Made by a program: the position numbers and the translations under genes | Shown here: one piece after another, positions 43,027-54,345 of the stretch | Numbering within the stretch: position 1 is the first letter of the stretch | Layout of the letters: the number at the start of each line of letters is the position of its first letter | NCBI GenBank assembly: GCA_964247055.1 | Contig: OZ176051.1 | Span: forward strand, 4,960,001 to 5,024,000 | Direction of reading: 5' to 3' | DNA length: 64,000 nt | DNA from: Paragordius varius | Taxonomy: Eukaryota; Nematomorpha | The notes under the pieces: model-generated | Databases searched by the model: none | What the model was told of the DNA's origin: nothing | Seen by the model: only the letters and a program-made list of their open reading frames with translations

Positions 43027-45899
43027 ATGGATATGGCCGAGGTAAATTCAAACGAAGACCTGAAAAACGATATTTATATAAGCTGTGATGAAGAAGAATT
43101 ATCCAAAACTCAACTTGATATGCTCGGGAAAAAATGGGAAGCTTACGAAAAATTTATCGAAAAATTATCTGAAATGTTCGAATCAATTAACTCAGAATTA
43201 ACAAATGACGAATTCCAAAAGTTTTTGCGAAATAGAATCTATAATATGGCATCACATGCAAGATTAGAAAAAAATTATGATGCTGACTTTGAAATACCCA
43301 AACGTCTAAACGAAGATTCCATTGAAAAAAATGTATATTATTTTTTTGAAATATAGAAACGTCGTCCCCCCTCTGAAAAGGAAATGTCTCCTGATACTCT
43401 TTTAGTCAGTGAATATGAAAAACCTTATTATTTTAAACCAGCCAGGAATTTAATTAGAGAAAATGTATTGTCTACCGATATTGAGCGGTACAACACCCGT
43501 AAACGAAAAATTAGTTTTGCCAAACTTGCGAATCCAGGAAATAGGTTTTATGGCATTAAATCGGAACGGGATTCTAGAGTTGATGGTTCAAACGAATCTG
43601 CTAAAAGATCATATAGGGAGGCAAGCATAGGCAGCGAGGATCATGCATTTGATGATTTTGATGACGGAATGATTGGATCAGGTGAAAAAGAAATTGATCA
43701 AGCTTTAAAACATTACGATGAAAATAGCGTTTTGTACAATGTTAATGATTTATCATTGGTGGAAACAAAAACAAAAAGAGATATTTCCCCAATACCATAT
43801 CAGACTCATATAAAACAATCGTCTGCTGGGCGAAATACTTTGCTGGTTCTCAAAAATCATTCTTTAAGTAATAACCTTAACACTATATCTCAAAAACGCA
43901 ACTTAAACTCCACCAGGCGATATCATTCCTCCTATAAACCCCGTGGGCGCCCTAGAGGACGGCCTCGTTCCGATATGCTATTATCGACTAGAACACGAAC
44001 TGATAACAACACTAATGATGAGGACGATTTTGATTTGGGTAATGTAGTTTTTTTACTTGAACTGTGTTTAATTTATTAAATACATTAAACAACAAATTTT
44101 AAATTTTTTAACTGCCATTCTTAAATTTATTTCACTAAAGTACATAAATAGTATATCTGAAAAAATATTGGTCTAACACCTAAGAATTTTTTATTAGGGT
44201 TTATCGAAAATTTTTGGCCCCGATTTAACATTAAACGCGAAATTTTCAAAATTAACATTTTGAAATAGAGCTATGTATCCTATATCATTCGTAGCAAAGC
44301 TGTATCTTTTGAATGGTAGTTAGTCATATAAAATAATCTGATGTAAAAGATATTTGGGTTTATGTGGTCAAAATTTTCAACCCTTAAATAAGTCAAAAAT
44401 TTTCACAGACAAACTATTTTAAAAATCATATAAATTATTTTAATATAATTATTGTGGGAACATTATTATAAAATTTAAAAAAATCTTTAAAAAAGCTTGC
44501 TTTTTCAATAAAAATTATTATTATCAAAAATTTTTATTTGGTCGACTAAAATTCATAGTTACTGTAAATTTATTATATAATGGTTATAAAAGATCAAGAA
44601 TACCTTAACCTATATTTTTAGTCTTTAAAATTTTGATATTATATACTTTCCTAAGAAAATAAATTAATATTTATGAGATGTTAATTTTTTTAAGAACAAA
44701 AAATCTAAAAATGGCTGTTTTGAATGACATAAAAGCAATAAATAAGTGTTTCAATCAAAAAAACCTTCTTGTGTTATCTTTTTTGGTCATTTGTTGCCAT
44801 CTACACAAAGTTTGAGCTATTTTCATCCATTAGTTTTAATAATATATTAATTAAGAAAACGCTCTCGCTTCGTGGGTTTGTCGCTTCCTCTGTATAATAT
44901 TAGCTATCGATGTTAAACATATTAGTATCCATTTTATAGAGTTTTCATTACTCTTTCGATTGATATATTACAAATGGGCATTTGTTGTATATTTTCCAAG
45001 AAAAATATTTTTTGTAGTAAAATTTGATAAAGAGGGCGCACAATCATAAAAAATCAAATTATAAAAAAATTCTTATGTGAAATTATAATGTTTAAACTAG
45101 AGTGGAAAAAAATGTTGTCCAGTGTATATTACATATTTATTTATGTATAAATATTTTGACAAATATTGGAGTTAAAAATTTTAATTTAGAAATTATCCAT
45201 TTTTGGGATATCAATTAAACATTTTATCAATATGTTGCAAAAGATATAGATGGTATCAATAACCAAAGGTTTCTAACCTTTTTTTGTTCACGCTTTACCA
45301 AATTAAAAAAATCTTGCGCCCCTCCTCTCCTTTCAAAAATAAACAAATATAAAAATGCAAAACATTATAATATTAATCAATGTATCTGCAATTATTAAAA
45401 TTTTTCATTTTGAATGTTTTTTGTTTTACTTATTAATTGATTCCTCCGAATTTCCCCCCCCCCTAAATTTTATACGCTTCCTTTTGGAAACACTGGTTAA
45501 CTCTTTATTAAAACAATGATAATTAATTAATATTTTACTATTGGATGTAACACGAAAATATGATTAAATTTTTATTGTACGCCCGATAAATCAATAGTAT
45601 ATATTATATCGCTCTATTCTAATATATTTAACGGTTAGTGAGCCTTTTCGAAATCTGATCATTATTTAATATTTTATTCTAATATTGCAGTGATAGGAAA
45701 TCCGAACAATGTTACGGATACCCCTGTTACGCGAAACAATACTTTTGCCGCAGTTTTGGACCCTAAATTTGATCCTGATAAACATATGAAGGAGGTTGTT
45801 TTATCATCACCCATATGTGTTTCTCAGGCTGTCTCGATTTCAAGTACCATGACTTCAATCCCAAATATACTAACGGATTCGAATTTCATTCAAAATTAA
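43027..45899 (+). CDS. Unrecognised AT-hook protein, 3 exons, 398 aa, with a 24-nt intron
   Basis: Exons 43027-43332, 43357-44038, 45691-45899; total 399 codons with the stop. The N-terminal part is acidic then helical (SKTQLDMLGKKWEAYEKFIE, KLSEMFESIN). The middle is charged, with KRKISFAKLANPGNRFYG. At about residues 300-311 is an AT-hook pair, YKPRGRPRGRPRSD, a DNA minor-groove binder, so the protein is probably nuclear. The C-terminal exon is Ser/Thr-rich (VLDPKFDPDKHMKEVVLSSP). The first and second exons are in the same frame but separated by a TAG (43354-43356). The shortest explanation is a 24-nt GT..AG intron in frame, the alternative being a stop codon. The start could lie further upstream if the TTAG before 43027 is an acceptor. 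I do not know the family. Confidence 0.7.
43333..43356 (+). other. Candidate 24-nt intron
   Basis: It begins GTATATTA and ends AATATAG, with a T-rich middle. Its length is a multiple of three and its only in-frame stop is the TAG at the acceptor. Coding sequence of the same character continues on both sides. Confidence 0.55.
44100..45085 (+). repeat. Long direct repeat D, copy 1 (inside last intron of AT-hook gene)
   Basis: Shares a collinear series of strings with 46082-46930: ATTGGTCTAACAC, TTTATGTGGTCAAAAT, AAAAATGGCTGTTTTGAATG, CAAAGTTTGAGCTATTTTCA, TTTTCATTACTCTTT and ATAAAGAGGGCGCA. No coding signal is seen. It may be a dispersed element or a local duplication. Confidence 0.75.
45261..45497. 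mobile_element. hAT-like MITE candidate in the AT-hook gene intron
   Basis: The left side reads CAAAGGTTTCTAACCTTTTT. The right side is the complement of CAGTGTTTCCAAAAGGAAGC. These resemble the CAGTGTTTC.CAACC ends of small hAT elements. It contains a C11-12 run. The target duplication is not clear. Confidence 0.4.
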
Positions 45900-46081
45900 T
45901 TTATGTTAACTTCCAATGATGTTATAAAAAAATTTAAAATAAGAGTTATGAAGGATTCCCACATCATTCATAAATAATATTTAATTTATGCATTTATTAT
46001 TATTGAGTAAAATTATTACATTTAAGTCAATTTATATAACGGGTTATTTTTATTGCACTAGGCAACAGATTTTGACTCTTG

Positions 46082-46930
46082 TAAATTTAAAAATTTAATT
46101 CATTAAAGTACATAAATATTATATCTGAAAAAAATTGGTCTAACACACTTAAGAATTTTTTTATATTAGGTAAACTGAATCTTTTAAATGGTAGTCAGTC
46201 ATTTAAATTTATTTGATTTAAAAGTTATTTGGCTTTATGTGGTCAAAATGTTCAACCCTTTAATAAGTCAATAATTTTCACATACAAACTTATTTAAAAA
46301 TAATATAATTTTTTTAATATAAATATTAAAATAACATAAGTATTTAATTTAAAAAATCTTTGAAAAAGGTTTTGGTTTGCTTTTTTAATAAAATTCATAA
46401 TTATTTTACCTATGAATACTAGAATGCACAGTTATAATTATAAATTTATATAATGGCTATACACGATCAAGAATATCATAAACTATATTTCTGGTCTTTG
46501 AATTTTTAAATTATATACTTTCTAAAAACAAATTGATATTTATGAGATGGTAAATTAAATAAAAAACTTAAAAATGGCTGTTTTGAATGACATAAAAGCA
46601 AAAAAATAAGTGTTTCAATTAAAAACCTTTTTGTGTATCTTTTTGGGCATTCATTGCCATTTAGACAAAGTTTGAGCTATTTTCATCCATTAGTTTTAAA
46701 AAACATATAAATTAAGAAAGACGTTCTAGCTTCGCGGCTTTTTGCTTCCTATGTCAATTATTAATCGATGTAAAACATATATTAGTATGCATTTTATAGA
46801 ATTTTCATTACTCTTTAGAATGATATATTACAAATGGGCACTTGTTTTATATTACAAAAGAAAAACATTTAGTAAAATTTTGATAAAGAGGGCGCATAAT
46901 CATAAATCAAATTATACAAAATTCTTAGGT
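46082..46930 (+). repeat. Long direct repeat D, copy 2 (downstream of AT-hook gene)
   Basis: Second copy of the repeat at 44100-45085 in the same orientation, slightly shorter. The two copies bracket the last coding exon of the AT-hook gene. Confidence 0.75.
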
Positions 46931-48002
46931 GCAATAATAATTATTATTTCAGATTTACTGTAAAATAGTAAATATCATAAATTGCAAAAAACTCGAGTGG
47001 CAAAAAAATTTGTTGTATGTTATATAAGTAATTATTAGTAAACCTTTAAAATAATATGAGGCTAAATTAAAAAATCTTTGGTAATTTTATGAAAAATAAT
47101 CCTATTAATTATAATGCTTTAATGTTTGAGATAGGGTAAAATATAGAATCAATTATTTATTTAACATGATTTTAAAGTTATAAATTATATAGGTTTATGT
47201 TTCTATGCCGGATATGTTGTTTATGGCTCCTTTTTGATGCTACAACAAGAGAGTTTTAGTTTTTCCATATTAGCTCTCTTAGACAACCACCAAAAATAAT
47301 TATTTTTATCTTTGATTGTAAAATTTTTTATTTTATTAGAAGCTACAATAGATACCAGACAAAATATCGAAATAAACTTAAAATAATTAGCTTAATACAC
47401 ATGAAAATATAACGCCTTTTTTGCGTAATACAGTGCAATTAATTAGGGATATTTTTTAGATTTTTTTGTTTATCAAAATATAATATTTGTTAACACTTAA
47501 TAAGTGTTTATTTTTATACATGACTACACAATTACATTTGATAGCCAACTTATATAACACTAAAATCATGAAAGTTAATTAGTAAAATTGTTTATAAAAA
47601 ATTATAATAAATTAAACTTGTATCTATTTTATACAGTTACTTATTTAAAACGAACTGATTTTGAAATGAATAAATATCGGAAATATTTTGTGAAAATGTA
47701 ATTAAAATCATATTAAAGTTAATTGATGTCATTTTTAACATTACTAAATTTTTAAAGTTTTTTACTATTGAACGAAAATTCTAATGGCGGCAATAAGTTT
47801 GAATTGAACATGTTTATGCAATTTAACATAAATTATTTTGCTACTGCATATAAAAGACAATAGAATGCATATTATTTATAAAACCTTCATCCACGATCTT
47901 AACATAATACAATTGCTTCGATCGCAAGCTATTTCGCTTATCCGATATTATAAATTTATTATATTTAAATTAAACAGTCTGGGTTGGAAAACTAACTCTA
48001 AA
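46931..48002. other. AT-rich spacer
   Basis: No gene or element recognised. Confidence 0.35.
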
Positions 48003-49489
48003 TTAAAGTGACCAGATAGGCTGTTTTTCGCAGTACAGTACTGGATTTTCAGAAAATAACTGCGACTGTACTGCGCCCACTTTTGTACTACTTTTGAAAT
48101 TTAAAAAAAATTATTATTTATGAATTACCTTTTATTTATTCAAAGAAAAATTATTTTTTTGACATAGTACCTCTGTAAACATAACCCCATAATTTGTAAA
48201 GAAATGGTTCCTTTTGGGGTGAAATACTAAGATTGGCCTATTTTTAATTGGTTAATATTTTATTTCTCCTCGAATTACACATAAAATTGGATTTTGGATC
48301 GGTCAAACCGCTTATGAATGCAGCCTTCGGGACTCCACCGTAAGATTCGAGCTAATGGCTCTTTCACACAGGGCTTCCGAAATTAACATTAATTTATGAT
48401 ATCTTAATAAATGTTTGATCAAGTTTAAAAGGTTCATTTTTTTATGATAATTATCAAACGGAAATTATATAGAAAATCATTATTCCCGTAACTATTATTT
48501 AAAATTTATTATATATGGCATATGATTTCGAAATAGCCTTTTTATCGTAATAATTAAGAGTTTTTACGTTTCCATACTCATCAGGTGGAAGGTATGTTAT
48601 TACTTAATTTTTTTCCTAAATTTTTATTAGTTTTCTTATTTTTTGCATAAACAAATTTGAGATATTTTGTTAAAGCGTACTTCAAACTATTTTAAGTTAT
48701 GATGGAAACCGTATAACGCTTTAAGATATAATACCCTTTTTCTAAATTATTCGATGATGTTGAACATTACTATATGTTCAGAATTTTAATTTAAAGGTTT
48801 GTTTGCTTGCAAATATTGGTGAATTTTTGTAAAACACAATAATTTTGAATGAGGAAAACGTATAGCATTATCGAAATATAATATATATATAAAGTCTTAT
48901 AACATCTCAACCGTTTATATCGTTTCCATCATGCTGAAAATAGTATGAAGTACGCTTCAACAAAATTTTGCTAAAAATTAAATTTCTGAAAGTATGCATT
49001 TTTCAAAAAATATATTTAGTTGATATCAAAATTTAGCATATATTTGAAATAATTGTACAATGTCGGATTTTTGCGTTTTTTAAGAGAACAGTCTGTTTTA
49101 AAAGAGCCACAAAATTTGGACTTTCAGAGCCCACCTAACAATTTAAAATTTTTAAAAATATTTTTTTTTGCTTTTTTATATGTAGTTATGTTATATTTTA
49201 GTGATATTTTTGAAATAAAGTATTTAGTTTACCACAAAATATATTTGAAATTGCGCGCCTTTTGCAATTTTATGCGAGGCACTTACCACAAAAGTGTAAA
49301 TATTTTTTTTAATAATAAAGGTTAAAACCAAAAGCACCATAATAATCCAGATATTTTCCTATCAGAATATTTTGTATTATCAGGATATTTTTTGAGGAAA
49401 CTGTGTTATATATCACACCGATGGTGTAAAAACAGCCAAGTATGTTTTAATTTTGTACTGCGTCAAATTTCAAAATATCTGGTCACATT
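48003..49489. mobile_element. Non-autonomous hAT-like element with 8-bp duplication, hosting a foldback repeat
   Basis: The ends are GTGACCAGATA (48008) and its complement (ending about 49486), close to the GTGACCAGA termini of the full hAT at 32061. ACTCTAAA is duplicated at 47995-48002 and 49490-49497. Near the ends are CAGTACAGTACTGG and TGTACTGCG. The middle, 48640-49420, is a family A copy. No transposase is left. Confidence 0.65.
48640..49420. mobile_element. Family A foldback repeat, 5'-truncated copy
   Basis: It starts inside the left arm (AAAGCGTACTTCAAACTATT) and turns at about 48850-48900. The whole right arm follows to the complement of the TTTTGTGGTAAGTGCC and CAGGATTAT strings. 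Confidence 0.6.
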
Positions 49490-49497
49490 ACTCTAAA

Positions 49498-49671
49498 TTA
49501 AATTACACAAGTTTTTGATTTTTTACAAGAGAATTACTTCTTTTAGTTAATGCAAATTTTAGACCATTGATAATATGTAATAAATGTGCATGGATATATT
49601 ATATATGATTCATTTAATTATCAGATTAGTAATTCTCTGAGTTTGAAAAGTTTAACTCACAGTCTATTATA

Positions 49672-49709
<38 letters not shown>

Positions 49710-50635
49710 AAATCTTTCATTTAGTTATTCGTTTAACGCTAATTTAAAGGGGACATGATCAACATCTCGCGGGCTTATCTATAAATAAATTTATCGCCAA
49801 TTTTATTTTAACAAGAGTTAGAGTATTATCAAGAAAATTATATGCAATAAAATGTGCCATTTCATGCATAAACCATATATGTTTGCCCAATAATCGCTTT
49901 CTATCCCGGTCAGCAGAATTGTATGTCAACGTTCAACCTTGAATATTGCTCACGCACTTTTTAACCAAAAATTATATGATAAATTACTTACTCATATGCA
50001 GATCACTATATTCTATAATGATCTTTAGCCTGCTGTAACGAAATTATTATATCAATATTTGTTTTTACCATACTACGTTTAAAACACTTTATATCAGATT
50101 TATAAATGTTTATTAAAATACAATAGTTAAATAACACTATATATTGATATACAGTATACAGTAAAAAATAGAATATAATTGAGTCTGTTACCTATTTTGA
50201 TAATTGGTTATGAATACAAAACGATATAAGTTAAACTATGTAAAATCGGGGTTAAATATAGTTGTTTAAAAAATATTTGTCTTTTGGATTCTGTCTATAT
50301 CATTCAAATTTTTAATTCTTAAAAGGTGCTAAAATTAAATGTTTTTGAAGAAATTTAATAAGTATTATAATCATAAAATACCTTATCAATCAGTTAACGA
50401 ACGAAATTGCTATATCATTCATGGTCAAATGTTGTTTGCTAACATATATACATATATAAGCACAAACCTAACTAACCAAATACACCCATATATAAATGTA
50501 TTTTAGGTAATCTTTTTTTAGCTGTCATGACCCCATTTTGAAGGGTCGTTTCAAGAAACAAATTTCGGTCGCACTTATATTTTTTGCTTATATATTAAAA
50601 TTACATTTTTTAATTAATAATTTTCTACTTGGGAG
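49498..50635. other. AT-rich spacer with (TA)n
   Basis: A (TA)n run occupies about 49674-49706. Otherwise no gene or element seen. Confidence 0.4.
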
Positions 50636-52350
50636 ATGAAATTCCTTTTATTAACAATTATTTATCATTTTCTAGCACAATCCGTAGTGTATGCCAAAAA
50701 TGAAGTCATAGGTATTTTATCCTAAATATAATTTTAAATTTTGCCATTATATATTAGTATAAAGTTAGAAATAATTATCCAATAAACTGAATATAATAAT
50801 ATCTTTTCACAACATATTAAATTGATTCTTTAACACAATTTTAAATTTAATACTTTGCACAAGGGTTTTCCGGTCAGACCATATTTGACCGATTTTCCAA
50901 CATTATTTTTAAGGTTTAGCCTTGTTGTATTGATATAGATTAATAAAAATGCGCAAATTTTTATTAATATATCAAAGATTTGAAAATTTAATCTTTAAAT
51001 TAATTTTTTTCAAAAATTATTTTATTATTAAATTATCAAATTAACAGATTACATATTCTTATGCGATACCGAAGTTGATCCTCATAAATTATACGACTTG
51101 GAAAATTTTCCATCGGGAGACAAAACAACAAAGTTGGATATATAAACATTCTTGTCACAACTATTTTTTTATATATGACTGTTTACAAAACTTAAATTTT
51201 TAGTAATACAAAACGTAAAAACTAAAGATTATTTTTGTGAATAAACAAATTTTTTGATCCTTGTTTTTTACCATATAACTTAAATGATTACATATGTGAA
51301 ATAAATAATGAATGCACCAATTTATATCACTATCACCTGTTTCGCTAATCAAAATGATAAGCCTAAATTTTTGTCAAATTTTTGTTATATTTTTTTTAAT
51401 TCAGAAATGTGTTTGTCAATCGTGTCGAAGACATTTTTTTCATAACGTTTGTCGGGGATTACAATAAAAGAGGAGGGTATGGCAGAAAATCTTATAACAT
51501 ACACAATAAACAGCAATTTTCTGATCTTATGGATGCATCTTCCAGCTCAACAATGTCTATCCATTATCACAAACAGGTATCGAGTTAAATTATATATAAA
51601 CAATTATGTCTCTTAAGTTTTCAAATAGCTTTTAAAATTAAATAATAAATTTTGAGATATGCAATTAATATAATTACACCTAGCCAATCGCATTTTTCTT
51701 TTTCACAATTTGCACGGGTTAAATATGGGATAAAACGCAACCTTTAACTAAATAACAACACTAAATATGCATTTTCAATCTCTCCTGGTTATTACGTTGG
51801 GTCAACAAAGAATAGGCTATTATTGGGTTTTGGGCCAATATACTGACTAAAAAATGGCTACAAAGCATTTATTATCTCTTTGTTCTCTGATAAGATAGTC
51901 ATAAGGTGGAATTATTAAAAAACGGGCCAATGACATAAGACATATAATCATATTTTGTATGGTAGATTGTATTAACATTTAAAAACAAAGTTGGAAGTCG
52001 GGATAGCTTTATACATGTGTCTAATTACAAAAGTGGAGAAATCAAAATCTTTTCCATTAACCCAAACGAAGAGGTAAGGAATTGTTTAATTATTTTTCAA
52101 AGTTTTATATTCAGTCACTTTTACAATAAATTGATAAGTATTTTATATATATCTTTAGTTGGAAATTACCCTCTCATCTCCCGGTGTACGTATCGTAACT
52201 ACCAATGCCAATGGGAGGAAAAGTAGCAATTTTTTCAAAAATCATTTATTGACACTGATTGATGTGGACGCCGGTGTTGAGATTGTTAATGAAAAGGCCC
52301 TGAATCCAGCAAAACCCGTTATTATAAAGGGCCGTTTAAGAAATTGTTGA
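50636..52350 (+). CDS. Unrecognised small secreted protein, 5 exons, 204 aa
   Basis: Exons 50636-50711, 51048-51132, 51405-51583, 51991-52073, 52159-52350. It starts MKFLLLTIIYHFLAQSVVYA, a textbook signal peptide with a likely cleavage after VYA. The mature part has DYIFLCDTEVDPHKLYDLEN, FFITFVGDYNKRGGYG and EIKIFSINPNEELEITLSSP. It ends IKGRLRNC, so there are only two cysteines. The alternating hydrophobic pattern suggests a beta-rich fold. No membrane segment follows. The third exon's donor is uncertain: CAG|GTATCG at 51577 is the better consensus, but only the site at 51584 keeps the frame. I do not recognise the family. Confidence 0.72.
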
Positions 52351-53535
52351 TCATGACAAACACATTTTTAGAAATGTTAAATTACATACGTTTGATTTTT
52401 ACAATATGAAACTATAAAACAGACGAATCGTAAAAAACTAAGTAAAATAATCACATTTTTTAAACCTTCATTTTGTCGCATTAATTAAATAAAATATTAA
52501 ATAAATATGAAAGAGTGTTACCAAATTACATTTAAAATCTCTATTTTGTAATTCAAAGGTTTAAAAAAATATGGTTGTCTTTAAATAAATATCTTTAAGT
52601 TTTTACGTTTTCTCTGTTGTATATCATGCATTAATTTTCATATATGTTAAATATATATGTAACTTTATAAAGTATTATTTTTTAAAATAACCAGCATTAA
52701 AATATTAGAATATAGAATTTTATTGATGCGCTTTGCTTAGTATATTTGAATAAATCGCGTAAAATATAATGATTTTTGGATTCTGATGTAATTTGTTATA
52801 TATGTCGGGACTTAAGCGATATTTACTCAATATTTTATAAAATTATATATAAAATTTTGAATCTAATTTTACCTTTTTCGATAGTCATAAAGTTATTGCT
52901 AACAAGGGTTTTAAGGAAAAATGATTTGGTTTAAGATGTATTGAATATGAAAAATTTTGAAAAAATCAAGACAATTATCTAGAAAACGAGGCCCATTTAA
53001 ATTCAAAGTGAATATTAAAAAATGCGATAGTCAAGCCGCTTTTTATATTAGCCCATTAGTTAAGGACCACTTCGTGTTAAAGATTTGGGCCGACTGATTA
53101 ATTAAAAATTGATGCCCACTATTCTGACTAAAATCAAGCACATATTTATCAGATGCTACTTTTAACATATAAAGGTTTTCAAAATTTTGTTAAAATATGA
53201 AATTTAACTTAAAACATATTATTCATATGAATTCGATTGATTATTTTATATGTGGTTATTCATTTAAGTATTCTCATTAGTAATTTTGTATTGATCGGTT
53301 TTATAACTGATCTTACATCAATTATAAGCCATAATTTAATTAAAAAAGTTAGATTTAATTGTTAATGCTCAAAATGGTAACAAGAATTTGGGATACTTTT
53401 ATATGAAATAACAACATTTAAGGATTTTGTAAACGAAACAATTTAAGTGAATTTAAATTTTAAATAGGTGGGAAACGCAATCGTATAATCCCCTGAAATG
53501 AAACACAGGCTTAATTTTATTTTGTAGTCAATGCC
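52351..53535. other. AT-rich spacer
   Basis: No gene or element recognised. Confidence 0.35.
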
Positions 53536-53569
53536 AGAATCCTTTAAATGGTGTCTTATTAATAAATCA

Positions 53570-53781
53570 ATTAGCAAGTTTAAATGGTAATATATCGATT
53601 GTTAAATTATCTGTAGGCTGTTGATCGAAATATTTGATTTCCCATTCGGTAGAAATGAAAAACAAATTTGTGTTGAAGATAAAATTGTCTTGTAAAAACA
53701 GACACCCGTTAGTACATACACAAACGAATATTTCATGAGATCCAGACAATATACATTTATTGGTATTTAAGTGTATCAGCA
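53570..53781 (-). CDS. Possible terminal exon of an unknown - strand gene
   Basis: Opens after an acceptor-like AAATAG (- strand) and reads LIHLNTNKCILSGSHEIFVC, then TNGCLFLQDNFIFN, ending FKLAN with a stop. Composition is protein-like rather than the Lys/Ile/Asn/Tyr noise of the spacer. No upstream exon could be linked; a transposon fragment lies just beyond. Family unknown. Confidence 0.3.
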
Positions 53782-53858
53782 CTATTTAATGTTATATGTA
53801 ACTTACGAGTCACATTTAGGGAACTCTATAGTAAATACTTAAAATTAAGAAACCGTTT

Positions 53859-54033
53859 ATTTAGCGCCCATTACAGAACGTAGCTTGCATTTCTGGCGCC
53901 CCCTTTTCTCGCTGCAACTCCTTGCATTTTTTAAAAAAACCAAATTCCACCGGTACTCATATATGGGTGATTATTTTATGTTTTATTTTTAATAAAAACT
54001 TTTAGATACCCAACCCCCCTTAGCTACACCTCT
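53859..54033. mobile_element. DNA-transposon-like end fragment
   Basis: A GC-richer patch. Its right end complements CAGAGGTGTAGCTAAGGGGG, and GGGGGCGCCAGAAATG also appears on that strand. Both are typical of terminal regions of animal DNA transposons. Superfamily and outer limits are uncertain. Confidence 0.35.
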
Positions 54034-54345
54034 GTCCCATTATATGTTGAAGATTTTTATCAAAGAAGCTAAATTGTTCTAACCAAATTATTTTAATATT
54101 CATCAAAAAGTGTAATTCAAAAGCTAGCAATGTTTGTATTTATTCTAAATTAGAGTTTTGAACGCCCTGTATATATTTAAGCTAAACATTGACTAGGGTC
54201 CTTAAAATAATTTTCAAAAAAAGGCAAGGAGTGTAATGTTTCAATATTAGCATGATTAAATATTATTGAAAAAATGGATATTTATTGAATAAAACGAACA
54301 TATTAATCTTCATTCCTTGCCTTTAAAAACAAATTTAATTTATAG

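Noticed and set aside
43354-43356. TAG read as programmed stop-codon readthrough
   Set aside because: Possible, but the exact GT..AG limits of the 24-nt gap and its coding flanks favour splicing; kept only as the alternative.
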